In this document: one piece after another, positions 35,076-44,130 of the stretch | Numbering within the stretch: the stretch's first letter is position 1 | Layout: each line of letters begins with the position of its first letter | DNA from: Erysipelothrix rhusiopathiae | GTDB taxonomy: Bacteria; Bacillota_I; Bacilli_A; Erysipelotrichales; Erysipelotrichaceae | Assembly (NCBI RefSeq): GCF_900637845.1 | Contig: NZ_LR134439.1 | Coordinates: 1,364,001 to 1,428,000, forward strand | Length of the DNA stretch: 64,000 nucleotides | Direction: 5' to 3' | Position numbers and translations under genes: made by a program | The notes under the pieces: model-generated | Seen by the model: only the letters and a program-made list of their open reading frames with translations | The model's database searches: none | What the model was told of the DNA's origin: nothing

Positions 35076-35790
35076 AAAAATAAAAACAATCTTACCATGT
35101 ATGATGGTCCTCCCATTACTGACCATTACTTTTATACACTTGGTAAACGTACACCTTGATACGACACATGGATTCCAAATTTACGATGAGTATAAAGTAT
35201 ATTTCATGAACTCAGCTGCATTCAGTAGAGTCGGACTATATTTCAAAGAAATAATAATCTTTGGGGTATTGAATCTGATTGTGTATTACTTGTTTCTCTA
35301 TACTGATACCGTAAGCGAACAAGAAACGTCAATTCATATGTTTATGATGTCACGATTTAAAAGTATAACCTGTTATTGGCTCTATCTATTTTTAAAATAT
35401 TTAAAGAACTCCTTCGTCATAATTATGGGTTATGGAGCACTTTTAGTTGCTTTTTCAAATGCTCAACACGTTCGTTTCGTTTTGTCTCCTAATAGTTTAG
35501 TTGAACTTTTTTTACAGGACATCAAGATAGTGCTATTGATGGTATTTTTAAAACTATTTTATAACTTTATAAACATAACGACAAAAAACGGTTCTCGATC
35601 AATTCACAAAATATTTACTGTATTTATGTTGTTGTTAGCAGATATAATCATCGGCAAGTATCATTTAATTGTGATGCCTGACTCGTATGACATCAATTTA
35701 CGGTATATCTCAATCTATATTTGTTTCATTGTTATGACTTATTTTTTATACTGGGGTCATTCAAAAAAGATTGGAGAATATTATGATTAA
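35065..35790 (+). CDS. Second polytopic membrane protein of the module, copy 2
   Basis: 241 residues, nearly identical to the protein at 30177. The few substitutions include DEYKVYF for AEHKVYF and LQDIKIVLLMVFLKL for LQGIKIALLMVFLKL. It has six hydrophobic segments and overlaps at both ends with neighbouring genes. The higher conservation than in the first permease suggests that the first permease and the secreted protein carry the specificity of the module. Confidence 0.75.
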   Translation: MKFRKIKTILPCMMVLPLLTITFIHLVNVHLDTTHGFQIYDEYKVYFMNSAAFSRVGLYFKEIIIFGVLNLIVYYLFLYTDTVSEQETSIHMFMMSRFKSITCYWLYLFLKYLKNSFVIIMGYGALLVAFSNAQHVRFVLSPNSLVELFLQDIKIVLLMVFLKLFYNFINITTKNGSRSIHKIFTVFMLLLADIIIGKYHLIVMPDSYDINLRYISIYICFIVMTYFLYWGHSKKIGEYYD

Positions 35791-36418
35791 GATTAGAAAT
35801 ATATCAAAACGATTTAAAAATTTAGAAATTTTCGAAGACGTCTCTTTGGAAATTCCGACGGGTAAGATTGTAGGCCTCGTTGGAGAGAATGGGTCTGGTA
35901 AAAGTGTACTCATGAAGATGCTGTGTGGCTATTCTAAACCCACCTCAGGATCAATCAATGTCTATGAAGAAACATTAGGTGTAAACCGTGATTTTCCACG
36001 GAGTGTTGGGGTTTTGATTAATGACTCGCATTTCATCAAAAATTACACAGGTATGGAGAATCTCGAGTACTTGATAAATATTCGTAAACAAACGGATAAA
36101 ACCTTCCTTAACGAATTAATTCAAATCTTCGATATGGAACGCAATATTCACAAGCGTTATAAGGCTTATTCGTTAGGAATGAAACAAAAGTTAAGAATTA
36201 TTCAAGCGTTCATGGAACAACCAAATCTCGTACTCTTAGATGAACCCTTTAATGCTCTTGATAAAAGATCAACGATGGTACTCGTAGATTTAATAAAAAG
36301 ATATATCAATGAAGACCGAATCATTATCTTCACAAGCCATGAGTATCAACATATCGAGCACCTTGCAGATACCGTCTTAACAATACAAGATAAAAATATC
36401 ATGGTTGATTGTGCATAA
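35783..36418 (+). CDS. ABC transporter ATPase of the module, copy 2
   Basis: 211 residues, almost the same as the ATPase at 30895. The motifs GLVGENGSGKSVLMK, YSLGMKQKLRII and LVLLDEPFNALD are intact. The start overlaps the preceding permease by eight bp behind TTGGAGA. It is the last gene of the duplicated module. Confidence 0.9.
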   Translation: MIKIRNISKRFKNLEIFEDVSLEIPTGKIVGLVGENGSGKSVLMKMLCGYSKPTSGSINVYEETLGVNRDFPRSVGVLINDSHFIKNYTGMENLEYLINIRKQTDKTFLNELIQIFDMERNIHKRYKAYSLGMKQKLRIIQAFMEQPNLVLLDEPFNALDKRSTMVLVDLIKRYINEDRIIIFTSHEYQHIEHLADTVLTIQDKNIMVDCA

Positions 36419-36444
36419 GAGCCAATCAATAAAACATTGATAAA

Positions 36445-36493
36445 AAAAACACGCTCATGCAACTGAAATTATGTCAGAAAGGAGCGTGTTTTG
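36445..36493 (+). terminator. Terminator of module copy 2
   Basis: AACACGCTC and GAGCGTGTT pair around an inner CTGA/TCAG stem. A runs on the left and T residues on the right allow use from both directions, so it may also end the convergent aldo/keto reductase transcript. Confidence 0.75.
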
Positions 36494-36516
36494 TATATGT
36501 TTGAGTACGTTGAATC

Positions 36517-37359
36517 TTAGAAATCTACTGAATCAGGATCGAGTGCTACTTTCGCCGTCCCTTTTAACGAGTCGATGAAAGTCATCGTTTCTTGATCTAA
36601 TTCAAAATCAAATACTTGAAGGTTTTCAATAATTCTACTTGTAGTTACCGATTTTGGTAGAGGTAAGAAACCATGTTGAATCGACCAACGTAGAACAACC
36701 TGCGCTACTGTGTGGTTATACTTTTGAGCGATTTCTTGTAGTTCTTTAACCTCGAAGATACTACCTGTTCCAAGGGGGCTGTATGCTTCGGTTAGAATAC
36801 CATGTGCTTTATTGTATGCTACAAGTTCTTCTTGCATGTCACTTGGACTTAAGTAAATCTGATTCACACTTGGCTTAATCACAGCTGTTTTTAAAAGTGC
36901 GTCAAGATGATGTGGGTGGAAATTAGATACCCCAATGCTCTTAACCTTACCGGTACGATAAGCTACTTCCATGGCTTTCCATGCTTCAGCGTTTGCTTGT
37001 TCCCAGGTGTCACGAAGTGGAAGTGGGTTTGCCCAGTGAATAAGGTAGAGATCTACATAATCTAATTGAAGTTTTTTCAATGATAGATCCAAGGCTTCTA
37101 AAGCACCTTCGTAAGAGTGAGCATCATTCCAAAGTTTTGTAGTGATGAAAAGTTCTTCACGGGGAATGCCACTTTTAATAATTGCACGACCAACACTTTC
37201 TTCGTTACCGTATACGGCAGCAGTATCAATATGACGGTATCCAGCTTCAAGAGCATCGAGTACGGATTGTTCCGCAATCTCGCCATCCGGTGTTTGCCAT
37301 GTACCAAAACCAATTACAGGAATTTCTAAATCATTATTTAAAGTATATGTATTTTTCAT
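36517..37359 (-). CDS. Aldo/keto reductase
   Basis: 280 residues; an NADPH-dependent carbonyl reductase of the AKR5-like bacterial group. The catalytic tetrad is visible as Asp 45 and Tyr 50 (HIDTAAVYGNEESVG), Lys 75 (FITTKLWND) and His 108 (LYLIHWANPL). The cofactor-binding end reads LPKSVTTSRIIENLQVFDFEL. An in-frame ATG 12 bases upstream overlaps the ribosome site GGAGGAAC, so the ATG at 37359 is used. The physiological substrate cannot be told; methylglyoxal or diketogulonate reductases are common members. It is a single gene facing the secreted-protein module. Confidence 0.92.
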   Translation of the reverse strand: MKNTYTLNNDLEIPVIGFGTWQTPDGEIAEQSVLDALEAGYRHIDTAAVYGNEESVGRAIIKSGIPREELFITTKLWNDAHSYEGALEALDLSLKKLQLDYVDLYLIHWANPLPLRDTWEQANAEAWKAMEVAYRTGKVKSIGVSNFHPHHLDALLKTAVIKPSVNQIYLSPSDMQEELVAYNKAHGILTEAYSPLGTGSIFEVKELQEIAQKYNHTVAQVVLRWSIQHGFLPLPKSVTTSRIIENLQVFDFELDQETMTFIDSLKGTAKVALDPDSVDF

Positions 37360-37571
37360 AGGTTCCTCCATGGATAAAGTATATCAGTTTTAGGTCTGAT
37401 AGCGCATGGATATACATCAAACTAAGATGAAATTAAGATGAACATCTACCTTGGTAATCAATTATGAACTTTATTGAATAAGCATCGATGATGATAAGAT
37501 GTCGATTGTTTTGAATAGGATAGGAGTGGGTATGGTATAATATTAATAAGAAAATTGAAAGCGAGAATTAC

Positions 37572-37769
37572 ATGAACGGAAAAAATCGTAAAGATATAAC
37601 AATAGGTGCCCATGTTAATGTTGTGTTGAAACAAGACCAACGTACAGGGAAGCTTACAGAAGGGTATGTAGACCGTATTCTTACAAACAGTTCACATCAT
37701 CCACATGGCATTAAAGTAATGTTGGCTGACGGACAAGTGGGACGCGTCCAAGAAATTTTAGAAGACTAA
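37572..37769 (+). CDS. ywbE: YwbE family protein
   Basis: 65 residues; a small conserved protein of the YwbE (DUF2196) family, recognised by DITIGAHVNVVLKQDQRTGKLTEGYV and NSSHHPHGIKVMLADGQVGRV. A single KOW-like beta fold with a basic face suggests nucleic-acid contact, but the role of the family is not established. It lies alone with its own promoter region and a good terminator. Confidence 0.88.
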   Translation: MNGKNRKDITIGAHVNVVLKQDQRTGKLTEGYVDRILTNSSHHPHGIKVMLADGQVGRVQEILED

Positions 37770-37797
37770 AAGGATTTCATTTTGAAATCTTTTTTTA
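37770..37797 (+). terminator. Terminator of ywbE
   Basis: GATTTCA and TGAAATC with a three-base loop, followed by seven T residues. Confidence 0.88.
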
Positions 37798-38019
37798 TTC
37801 TTTAGATTCGATGGATAATGGTCGGATTATTTTGGTTTGGTATGATATGATGAGTTTAAGAAGATAATGATTTAATCATATCCATCGGATAATCGATGTG
37901 AGTCGGGGAGTGTCATGAGGTTTAAGATAATTAACCTCTTGACTTGAAGCGAAACTTTCAATTCGAATAAATTAATGTCGTATGAATCGATATTGATGGA
38001 TAATGGGAGTGGGGAGAAC

Positions 38020-38436
38020 ATGAAAAAACTTATAAAGATTTTTGGGGTAGGAATCATCGTAACGATTATTGCTCTAGTGGGTGATCGTTTTTTAAGTCAA
38101 CGTAAAATTGATCAACTCGAGACACAAAATATTACACGGATCAGTACACGATACTTTGATGATGTTGTTGAGATTAAAAAATCTGATCCTAACTTTCAAA
38201 AAGTAATTGAACTTACTTCCAAAATAAAACTCGAACGTCGACATCGTTTTTTTGTGATTTATGGAATGCCGATAACGGTTACTTTTTATGATGGAGATGA
38301 TGTTGTCGTTGAACTCTCACCAAACTATAATTTGATGGATGTAGACAATAAGATGTATCATACAAAATTATCGAGTTTTGATGAGTTGGAAACCTTGAGA
38401 TCGCTCTTGGGTGTATATTATGGTTTTGATCAGTAA
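38020..38436 (+). CDS. Small membrane-anchored protein, unknown function
   Basis: 138 residues. One N-terminal membrane helix (5-22, IKIFGVGIIVTIIALVGD) is followed by an extracytoplasmic domain of about 110 residues with strands such as FFVIYGMPITVTFYDGDDVVVEL. I use the ATG at 38020 behind GGGGAG; the ORF start at 37975 has no site. The domain resembles small Firmicutes proteins that share this pattern with the lipoprotein at 28148, but I cannot name it. Confidence 0.65.
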   Translation: MKKLIKIFGVGIIVTIIALVGDRFLSQRKIDQLETQNITRISTRYFDDVVEIKKSDPNFQKVIELTSKIKLERRHRFFVIYGMPITVTFYDGDDVVVELSPNYNLMDVDNKMYHTKLSSFDELETLRSLLGVYYGFDQ

Positions 38437-38483
38437 ATTTAGATTTTAATATTTCTATAACTGAAAATTAGGAGGTAGATGCT

Positions 38484-38932
38484 GTGATTATATACCGATA
38501 TGTTAATTTTGAAACGCTCAATGAATTTGAACTTGAAGCACTCATTAATCTATCCATAGAGTGGGATCAGGAACAATGCAGTACGGCTTACAGTGCCAAT
38601 ACGAAAGATTATTATAAGGATAAAGAATTGTTTTTGGCTACGGATGAAACAAAGATAATTGGTTATGCATTAGGAACAATTAAGACATTATCACAAGCGA
38701 CATCCTACGACCAAGTTGGTGAGCAGGCTTTCGAACTGGATGAATTGTTTGTCTCGAAACCCTATCGAAATCAAAAGGTTGGACAAGGATTGTTTAAGTT
38801 TATGGAAGAGCGTGTAGCTTCACATGTGGATTTGATTGGGGTGCATCAGATTACCAAAAATTATTAAGTTTATATGTTGAAGATCTCGGTATGGATTTTA
38901 AACATGCTCTAATTATCAAACGAACACGATGA
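38484..38932 (+). pseudogene. GNAT acetyltransferase with a frameshift
   Basis: The GTG-started frame (AGGAGG site) gives a normal GNAT N-terminus: IIGYALGTIK, ELDELFVSKPYRNQKVGQGLFKFMEERV with the acetyl-CoA loop. It then breaks at GVHQITKNY and stops at 38867. The +1 frame continues as ASDYQKLLSLYVEDLGMDFKHALIIKRTR to a stop at 38932, the expected end of the domain. One base appears to be missing near the GGGG at 38837-38840. This is either a recent inactivation, a sequencing error or slippage at the short G run. Confidence 0.85.
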
Positions 38933-38956
38933 GCATATCTTAAGCAGAACGAAATA

Positions 38957-38984
38957 AAAAACTCACAGACTTGTGAGTTTTTTA
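38957..38984 (+). terminator. Intrinsic terminator after the acetyltransferase
   Basis: AAACTCACA and TGTGAGTTT with a four-base loop and following T run. Confidence 0.88.
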
Positions 38985-39180
38985 TTTGTCCTTACACTTA
39001 TTTGTATCAAAAGTATCGCGGTTTTGGAAATAGATTGAATACCGTAGAGATTGAAACTATTACAAAATAACGCTACAAATAGCATTGGAAAATGTATTTA
39101 CGTGGTGTGATGTTAAATCACACACTATTATCAGTTTAATATTCTACATTAAATAATTAATGTATTTGGTAAGGGTAGGG

Positions 39181-39961
39181 GGAGATATAATGCTCGGATT
39201 GTTGAATAAATAAGAGAAGTTTAAACTGGAATTGTACATTGTTTCAAGCCTTGCTCATTTAAGAACGCTTGGCACAGCAAAAAATTAAAATTAGTGATAT
39301 TTCATATTTAAATTAAATGATACAAACTGTAATGGAAATCATTACTTTAAGTGTCAATGTAATCGAAGACATCAGTGCACTTGCTCATTTTGATGCCATT
39401 GATTTCTTATAAATTGGAAACAATCCGTTAAGTTCAATTACTGCTTTTGATGACATTATTGTTGATGGGGTTGTTGATACGACTAATCCGAGTACGTATT
39501 TAATTAACTATCGATATGAATCCACTTCCGCAAGCGCCACGATTGTGGTCAAAGAAGACTTAACGCGTATTAACGTAAAAGACTCGACGATTCATGTGAG
39601 TGATACGTGGAATGCTAAAGATAAGTTAATGTCCGCAAAGGACCAAGACTGGAATTTTGTCGAGTCTTCACTGGATACCATTGACGTCAAAGCTTATGTA
39701 GACACACAACATGCAGGCGAATACACGATTATGTATAGCCTAAAATCTATGTCACGTAGTGATGAAAAGAACACTTATGCAGAGATTACAGTTCGTGTTA
39801 TTGATGATAACGCACCGATAATTCATGAGAAGCCTAAAACTCAAGATCCAATTCCTACTAATACGGGGATTTCAAATACCTACTTCGGTGATGGGGTCAT
39901 TGGCGTTGGTGCCTTGTTACTTGTTTTAGAAGCGATGAAAGCAAAGCGTAATACGAACTAG
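39181..39961 (+). pseudogene. Decayed leucine-rich-repeat surface protein
   Basis: Fragments of an internalin-like protein remain. LRR units with internal stops lie near 39240-39300 (VSSLAHLRTLGTAKN) and 39350-39440 (VIEDISALAHFDAIDFL, stop, IGNNPLSSI). From 39420 an open stretch runs to the end through an LRR-adjacent/Ig-like domain (TDTTNP.. to YAEITVRVIDDNAP), a Pro-rich linker, a degenerate sorting motif (PTNTG in place of LPXTG), a hydrophobic helix and the tail KAKRNTN. The start is not preserved. The intact relative is at 46850. Confidence 0.8.
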
Positions 39962-40012
39962 TATTATTAGTAAGTTTAAAAACACGTATAAGATTTCAAT
40001 TATGAAAAGATA

Positions 40013-40090
40013 AAAAAGCCTCAATTCAATGAATCATCTCCCACGGAACTAGGTCAGTTCCCAATGATTCTCGAATCAAGGTTTTTTTAT
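40013..40090. terminator. Large structured bidirectional terminator
   Basis: Nested pairs AAAAAGCCT..AATTC with GAATC.AAGGTTTTTT, GAATCAT with ATGATTC, and GGAACT with AGTTCC form one long hairpin with A and T tracts at its ends. It lies between the decayed LRR gene and the convergent DeoR gene. Confidence 0.75.
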
Positions 40091-40151
40091 ACTTATAAAG
40101 ATACAAAAGTAGTAACCCCAATTTGAAAAATACTCAGATTTTCGAGTAGAT

Positions 40152-40940
40152 TTAATCCGAGGAAACTTGAAGTACTTGAACTCCAAGCTCTTCAATTTCC
40201 CGAATGCTTTGGGTATCAGCGTATGTATCTGTAATTAAGATATCGACATGGGAGAGGTCTGTCACATTAAAGTTAGTATCATTGCCCACCTTACGATGGT
40301 CTGCAACGACAATAACCAAGTCGTGTGCATTCTGAATCATTCGTGCGTTAACATTTGCTTCATGAATATTGTTTGTTGATATTCCATGTTGTGCACTGAT
40401 TCCAGAGCATCCCATAATCGCAATATTTGCTTGGACTTTTTCAAGTGCTCGCAATGCAATATCACCAACGAGTGCCTCTTTATGAGAACGAATCTCTCCG
40501 CCGGTCAAGATTACAGTGATCCCCGAGTGTAGGTTCATTGTAGCCAATCGTAAATTATTGCTTATTAATGTAAGATTGTCCTGGCAGACATAGGAAAGAA
40601 CTGAAGCTGCAGTAGAACTGGAATTGAGAAATATCGTTGATCCGGAAGGTATGTAGGTTGCAGCTCGTTGTGCTAAGGATGTTTTAAGTCCTTCAAGATA
40701 TATGTCACAGTGAGCTGTGTTTTTATGGTTAGGAAGTTCATTCAAGCGAACACCACCGTGAAATCGTGTTACAAGATTGGTTTGCTCAAGTGTTTGAAGA
40801 TCACGTCTTACAGTCATTTCCGAAACTCCCAAATAATCAGCTATATCTGTAGTCAGCATTCTTGATTTATTTTCAGCTAAAAGATTTAAGATTGTGGTTC
40901 TTCGAGTTTTAAGTTCATCCTGAGTACTTTTTTTATACAT
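40152..40940 (-). CDS. DeoR/GlpR-family repressor of the ascorbate operon
   Basis: 262 residues. The N-terminal winged helix (LKTRRTTILNLLAENKSRMLTTDIADYLGVSEMTVRRDLQTLEQTNLVTRFHGG is the DeoR signature, residues 6-60) precedes a sugar-phosphate-binding domain of the phosphosugar isomerase type (SSSTAASVLSYV, LISNNLRLATMNL, GGEIRSHKEALVGDIAL). The ORF extends upstream, but the AGGAGGTG site at 40944-40951 fixes the ATG at 40940. It is divergent from ulaG, the same position as UlaR of enterobacteria, and so probably represses the operon until ascorbate 6-phosphate binds. Confidence 0.88.
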   Translation of the reverse strand: MYKKSTQDELKTRRTTILNLLAENKSRMLTTDIADYLGVSEMTVRRDLQTLEQTNLVTRFHGGVRLNELPNHKNTAHCDIYLEGLKTSLAQRAATYIPSGSTIFLNSSSTAASVLSYVCQDNLTLISNNLRLATMNLHSGITVILTGGEIRSHKEALVGDIALRALEKVQANIAIMGCSGISAQHGISTNNIHEANVNARMIQNAHDLVIVVADHRKVGNDTNFNVTDLSHVDILITDTYADTQSIREIEELGVQVLQVSSD

Positions 40941-41002
40941 AAAGCACCTCCTATGTTCATATGATAACATAAATACTATATTTTTTGTTGTTAATGTTGG
41001 TA

Positions 41003-41035
41003 CGAACATATAATTACATAAAATGAACATATAAT
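41003..41035 (+). promoter_or_regulatory. ula promoter with paired repressor-like repeats
   Basis: Two direct repeats GAACATATAAT start at 41004 and 41025, exactly 21 bp (two helical turns) apart. The second contains the -10 box TATAAT at 41030-41035. A related inverted motif (TGTTCAT) lies at 40954 near the repressor gene start. This suits binding of the divergently encoded DeoR protein. The -35 region is poor. Confidence 0.65.
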
Positions 41036-41040
41036 GGACT

Positions 41041-41054
41041 GGTAAGCGCTTTCT
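41041..41054 (+). promoter_or_regulatory. cre site downstream of the ula promoter
   Basis: GGTAAGCGCTTTCT matches the CcpA consensus except for its outermost bases and contains the perfect core AAGCGCTT. It lies at about the start point, so catabolite repression of ascorbate use is expected. Confidence 0.65.
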
Positions 41055-41096
41055 CGCAGGAGTATGATGATACTGTAAAAAACAGAAGGAGACGAT

Positions 41097-42167
41097 ATGT
41101 ATATGAATGGTATTCATGATGTTACAAAAGAGAAATGGCTTCAAGCTACATTTCCAGAGTGGGGAACATGGCTTAATGAAGAGATTGCAGAGACGGAAGT
41201 TCCAGAAAAATCTTTTTCAATGTGGTGGTTAGGATGTACTGGTATTTGGTTGAAAACACATGAAAATACGAACATTTTAGTTGATATGTGGTCTGGGACA
41301 GGAAAGCGAACACACGGGAATGGCATGATGAAGAAAGGTCATCAAATGATGCGTATGGCAGGCGTAAAGGCAATACAGCCAAATCGTAGAAATGTTCCAT
41401 TTGTTATTGATCCATTTGAAATTCAGGGGGTCGATGCACTTGTTGTTTCCCATATTCACTCAGATCATCTTGATTTAGTAACAGCAGCAGTTGTAGCTGA
41501 AAACTGTCCTAATGCCCTTTTTATTGGCCCTAAAAAAGTTGTGGAAACATGGATTAAATGGGGGATTCCGAAGGCACGTACTCGTATTGTGAGACCGAAT
41601 GATGTTTTAGAAGTTGGTAGCGTCGAACTTGAATTTCTAGACTCATTTGATAATACTGCCTTAATTACGGTAGAGAATCCCGATGAAATTCTAGCTGGAA
41701 CACTTCCACAAGATATGGACGATATTGCTGTAAATATTTTAATGAAAACATCAGGTGGTAACATCTATCATGGTGCAGATTCTCATTATTCTGTTCTATA
41801 TGCGAAACATGGGAAAGAACACAAGATTGATGTCGCATTAGCAAATTTTGGCGAAAACCCGGTAGGAATCCATGATAAATTAACTTCTTCAGATGTATTA
41901 CGCATGGCAGAAGCGCTTCGAACAAAAGTTATTATTCCTCTCCACTATGATATTTGGACAAATTTCTGGGCAGATCCGCATGAAATCGTAACGTTATGGA
42001 ATTTTAAGAAAGATCGATTAAAATACCATTTTAAACCGTTTATTTGGCAAGTAGGAGGTGAATATTGTTATCCACAAGATACAAATCATATCGCTTTTAT
42101 GTTTGATCGAGGATTCCATGATCATTTCGAAAATGATACAGATGTTCCTTATCCGTCGTTTCTTTAG
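41097..42167 (+). CDS. ulaG: L-ascorbate-6-phosphate lactonase
   Basis: 356 residues; a metallo-beta-lactamase-fold enzyme that opens L-ascorbate 6-phosphate to 3-keto-L-gulonate 6-phosphate in the cytosol. The metal-binding motif is SHIHSDHLD (about 120-128), with further ligands in GADSHYS and PLHYDIWTNF. The opening MWWLGCTGIWLKT is typical of UlaG. It is the first gene of the operon, with AAGGAGA before the ATG at 41097; a second in-frame ATG at 41103 is also possible. Confidence 0.95.
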   Translation: MYMNGIHDVTKEKWLQATFPEWGTWLNEEIAETEVPEKSFSMWWLGCTGIWLKTHENTNILVDMWSGTGKRTHGNGMMKKGHQMMRMAGVKAIQPNRRNVPFVIDPFEIQGVDALVVSHIHSDHLDLVTAAVVAENCPNALFIGPKKVVETWIKWGIPKARTRIVRPNDVLEVGSVELEFLDSFDNTALITVENPDEILAGTLPQDMDDIAVNILMKTSGGNIYHGADSHYSVLYAKHGKEHKIDVALANFGENPVGIHDKLTSSDVLRMAEALRTKVIIPLHYDIWTNFWADPHEIVTLWNFKKDRLKYHFKPFIWQVGGEYCYPQDTNHIAFMFDRGFHDHFENDTDVPYPSFL

Positions 42168-42182
42168 GAGTCGGACTGGTTT

Positions 42183-42626
42183 ATGTTAAAGTACTTTAAA
42201 GAAAATGATTTAGTGCAATTTATTGATAGAACTGAGTGTGATTGGAAAGAAGCGATTCGATTAAGTTGTCATAAATTACTTGAACATGATTATATTGGTG
42301 AAGACTATGTTGAGGGCATTATTGATTGTGTTGAAAAATATGGACCTTATATCGTAATTTTGCCCCATGTGGCGATGCCACACGCATCGCCAGTTGAGTT
42401 CAAAATCAAAAAAAGTGGCATCGCCTTTACAAAGTTTAAAGAGCCAATACAATTTCCAGAAAGCAATCATGTTAAAGAAGCAAATTTATTTTTTACAGTT
42501 TCAGCAAAAGACGCAACAGAGCATTTAAATAATATTGTAAATTTGATGGAATTATTGAGTGATGAATCCGTAATTGAAACGCTAATGAAAACAGATAACA
42601 TGATGGATTTTGAAAAATTACTTTAA
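42183..42626 (+). CDS. ulaC: Ascorbate-type PTS EIIA component
   Basis: 147 residues of the mannitol/fructose EIIA fold. The phosphorylated His is in ILPHVAMPHASP (MPHA motif, His about 67). It passes phosphate from HPr to the EIIB encoded two genes later. It lies 15 bp after ulaG in the same operon. In enterobacteria ulaC comes after ulaA and ulaB, so the order differs here. Confidence 0.92.
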   Translation: MLKYFKENDLVQFIDRTECDWKEAIRLSCHKLLEHDYIGEDYVEGIIDCVEKYGPYIVILPHVAMPHASPVEFKIKKSGIAFTKFKEPIQFPESNHVKEANLFFTVSAKDATEHLNNIVNLMELLSDESVIETLMKTDNMMDFEKLL

Positions 42627-42645
42627 AAGGGGAGGGTACATTATT

Positions 42646-44130
42646 ATGTTAGATTTTGCAATGAATGTTTGGTCTTTTTTTGCACAAAATATTCTTACAC
42701 AACCTGCATTTTTAATCGGATTTATTGTCTTGATTGGGTATATTTTACTTGAGCGTCCACTCTATGAGAGTATCTCTGGATTCTTAAAAGCAACAGTTGG
42801 ATATTTTATTCTTGCTGTAGGGTCGGGGGGATTAATTAAAAACTTTCGTCCAATTTTGGTCGGATTAAAAGATCGCTTTAATTTAGATGCGATGGTTATT
42901 GATCCTTATTTTGGTCAAAATGCAATTACTGCGGGTGTTGAACCAACATTTGGACGTCATTTTAGTGATGTAATGTTGCTTCTTCTGATAGCATTTATTG
43001 TAAATATTATTCTTGTTCGATTGAAAAAGTATACAAAAATGCGCGCAGTCTTTACGACTGGAAATGTGCAAGTTCAGCAGGCTTCTACCGCATTTTGGAT
43101 TATTCTCTTTTGTTATCCATTTTTAGGACGCGTTGAAGTACTGGTTGTGATGTCGATTATCTTGGGATTGTATTGGGCTGTGGGTTCAAATTTAACTGTT
43201 GATTATGCGCAAGAACTTACAGAGGGAGCCGGATTTGCTATTGCTCACCAACAAATGTTTGGTGTCGCTATTTTTTCGAAACTCTCAGAATATTTTAAAC
43301 CTAAAGATAATTCGAAATCGTTAAAGCGTATTGAAGATATAAAGTTACCTGGATTTATGTCAATTTTTAATGATAACATGGTAGCCACATCACTTCTTAT
43401 GCTTATGTTTTTTGGTTCGATTTTATTGATTCTTGGGAAACCTTACTTAGTCGAGAATGAATTTATTACTGCTGATAAAAACTTTTTTTTCTATATTCTC
43501 GAATCTGCCTTACATTTTACGGTTTATCTTGCAATTTTACAGTTAGGCGTACGAACTTTTGTTGCTGAGTTAACAGAGTCTTTCCAAGGGATTGCAAATA
43601 AACTTTTACCCGGTGCAGTACCAGGGATTGATGTTGCTGCTAATTTCGCATTTGGATCACCAAATGCAGTAACACTCGGATTTCTATTTGGTGCATTGGG
43701 GCAGTTTTTAATGATTATACTACTTATTGTCCTAAAAGCACCGACGATTGTCATTGCGGGATTTATTCCGATGTTTTTTGATAATGCTGTCATTGCAACA
43801 TATGCAAATCATCGAGGTGGCATTAAACCGGCTGTAATTTTCCCATTTATTTCGGGAATGATTCAAGTTTTAGGATCAGCACTTTTTGCTTCTTGGATTG
43901 GTCTTTCTCAATATGGTGGTTATCTAGGTATGTTTGACTGGGCCACTGTATGGCCAGGATTTACGATAATCATGAAAACACTGGGATATCTAGGAATTCT
44001 TGTCGTAATTTTTATTTTAGTTCTGATTCCTCAGCTTCAATATCGAAGAAATCCTCATGCATACTTCTTAATAACGGAAGATTATGAAGGTTATAAACAA
44101 AAATTTAAAAAAGAGGGGGTGCCATCATGA
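42646..44130 (+). CDS. ulaA: Ascorbate-type PTS EIIC permease
   Basis: 494 residues of the SgaT/UlaA family, a homodimeric membrane channel that takes up L-ascorbate with phosphorylation. About 11 hydrophobic segments are visible, with hallmark stretches YFILAVGSGGLIKNFRPI, NAITAGVEPTFGRHFSDVM, GAVPGIDVAANFAFGSPNAVTLGF and FFDNAVIATYANHRGG. The ATG at 42646 follows GGGGAGGG; the ORF start at 42610 is inside the preceding gene. It overlaps the EIIB gene by four bp. Confidence 0.95.
   Translation: MLDFAMNVWSFFAQNILTQPAFLIGFIVLIGYILLERPLYESISGFLKATVGYFILAVGSGGLIKNFRPILVGLKDRFNLDAMVIDPYFGQNAITAGVEPTFGRHFSDVMLLLLIAFIVNIILVRLKKYTKMRAVFTTGNVQVQQASTAFWIILFCYPFLGRVEVLVVMSIILGLYWAVGSNLTVDYAQELTEGAGFAIAHQQMFGVAIFSKLSEYFKPKDNSKSLKRIEDIKLPGFMSIFNDNMVATSLLMLMFFGSILLILGKPYLVENEFITADKNFFFYILESALHFTVYLAILQLGVRTFVAELTESFQGIANKLLPGAVPGIDVAANFAFGSPNAVTLGFLFGALGQFLMIILLIVLKAPTIVIAGFIPMFFDNAVIATYANHRGGIKPAVIFPFISGMIQVLGSALFASWIGLSQYGGYLGMFDWATVWPGFTIIMKTLGYLGILVVIFILVLIPQLQYRRNPHAYFLITEDYEGYKQKFKKEGVPS

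Larger units (their letters stand above)
33670..36448 (+). repeat. Large direct repeat, copy 2 (four-gene module)
   Basis: Second copy of the block at 28790-31559, same gene order. Parts of the two permease genes and the ATPase gene are almost identical in DNA, whereas the second half of the secreted-protein gene and parts of the first permease are more diverged. Borders are approximate. Confidence 0.85.
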
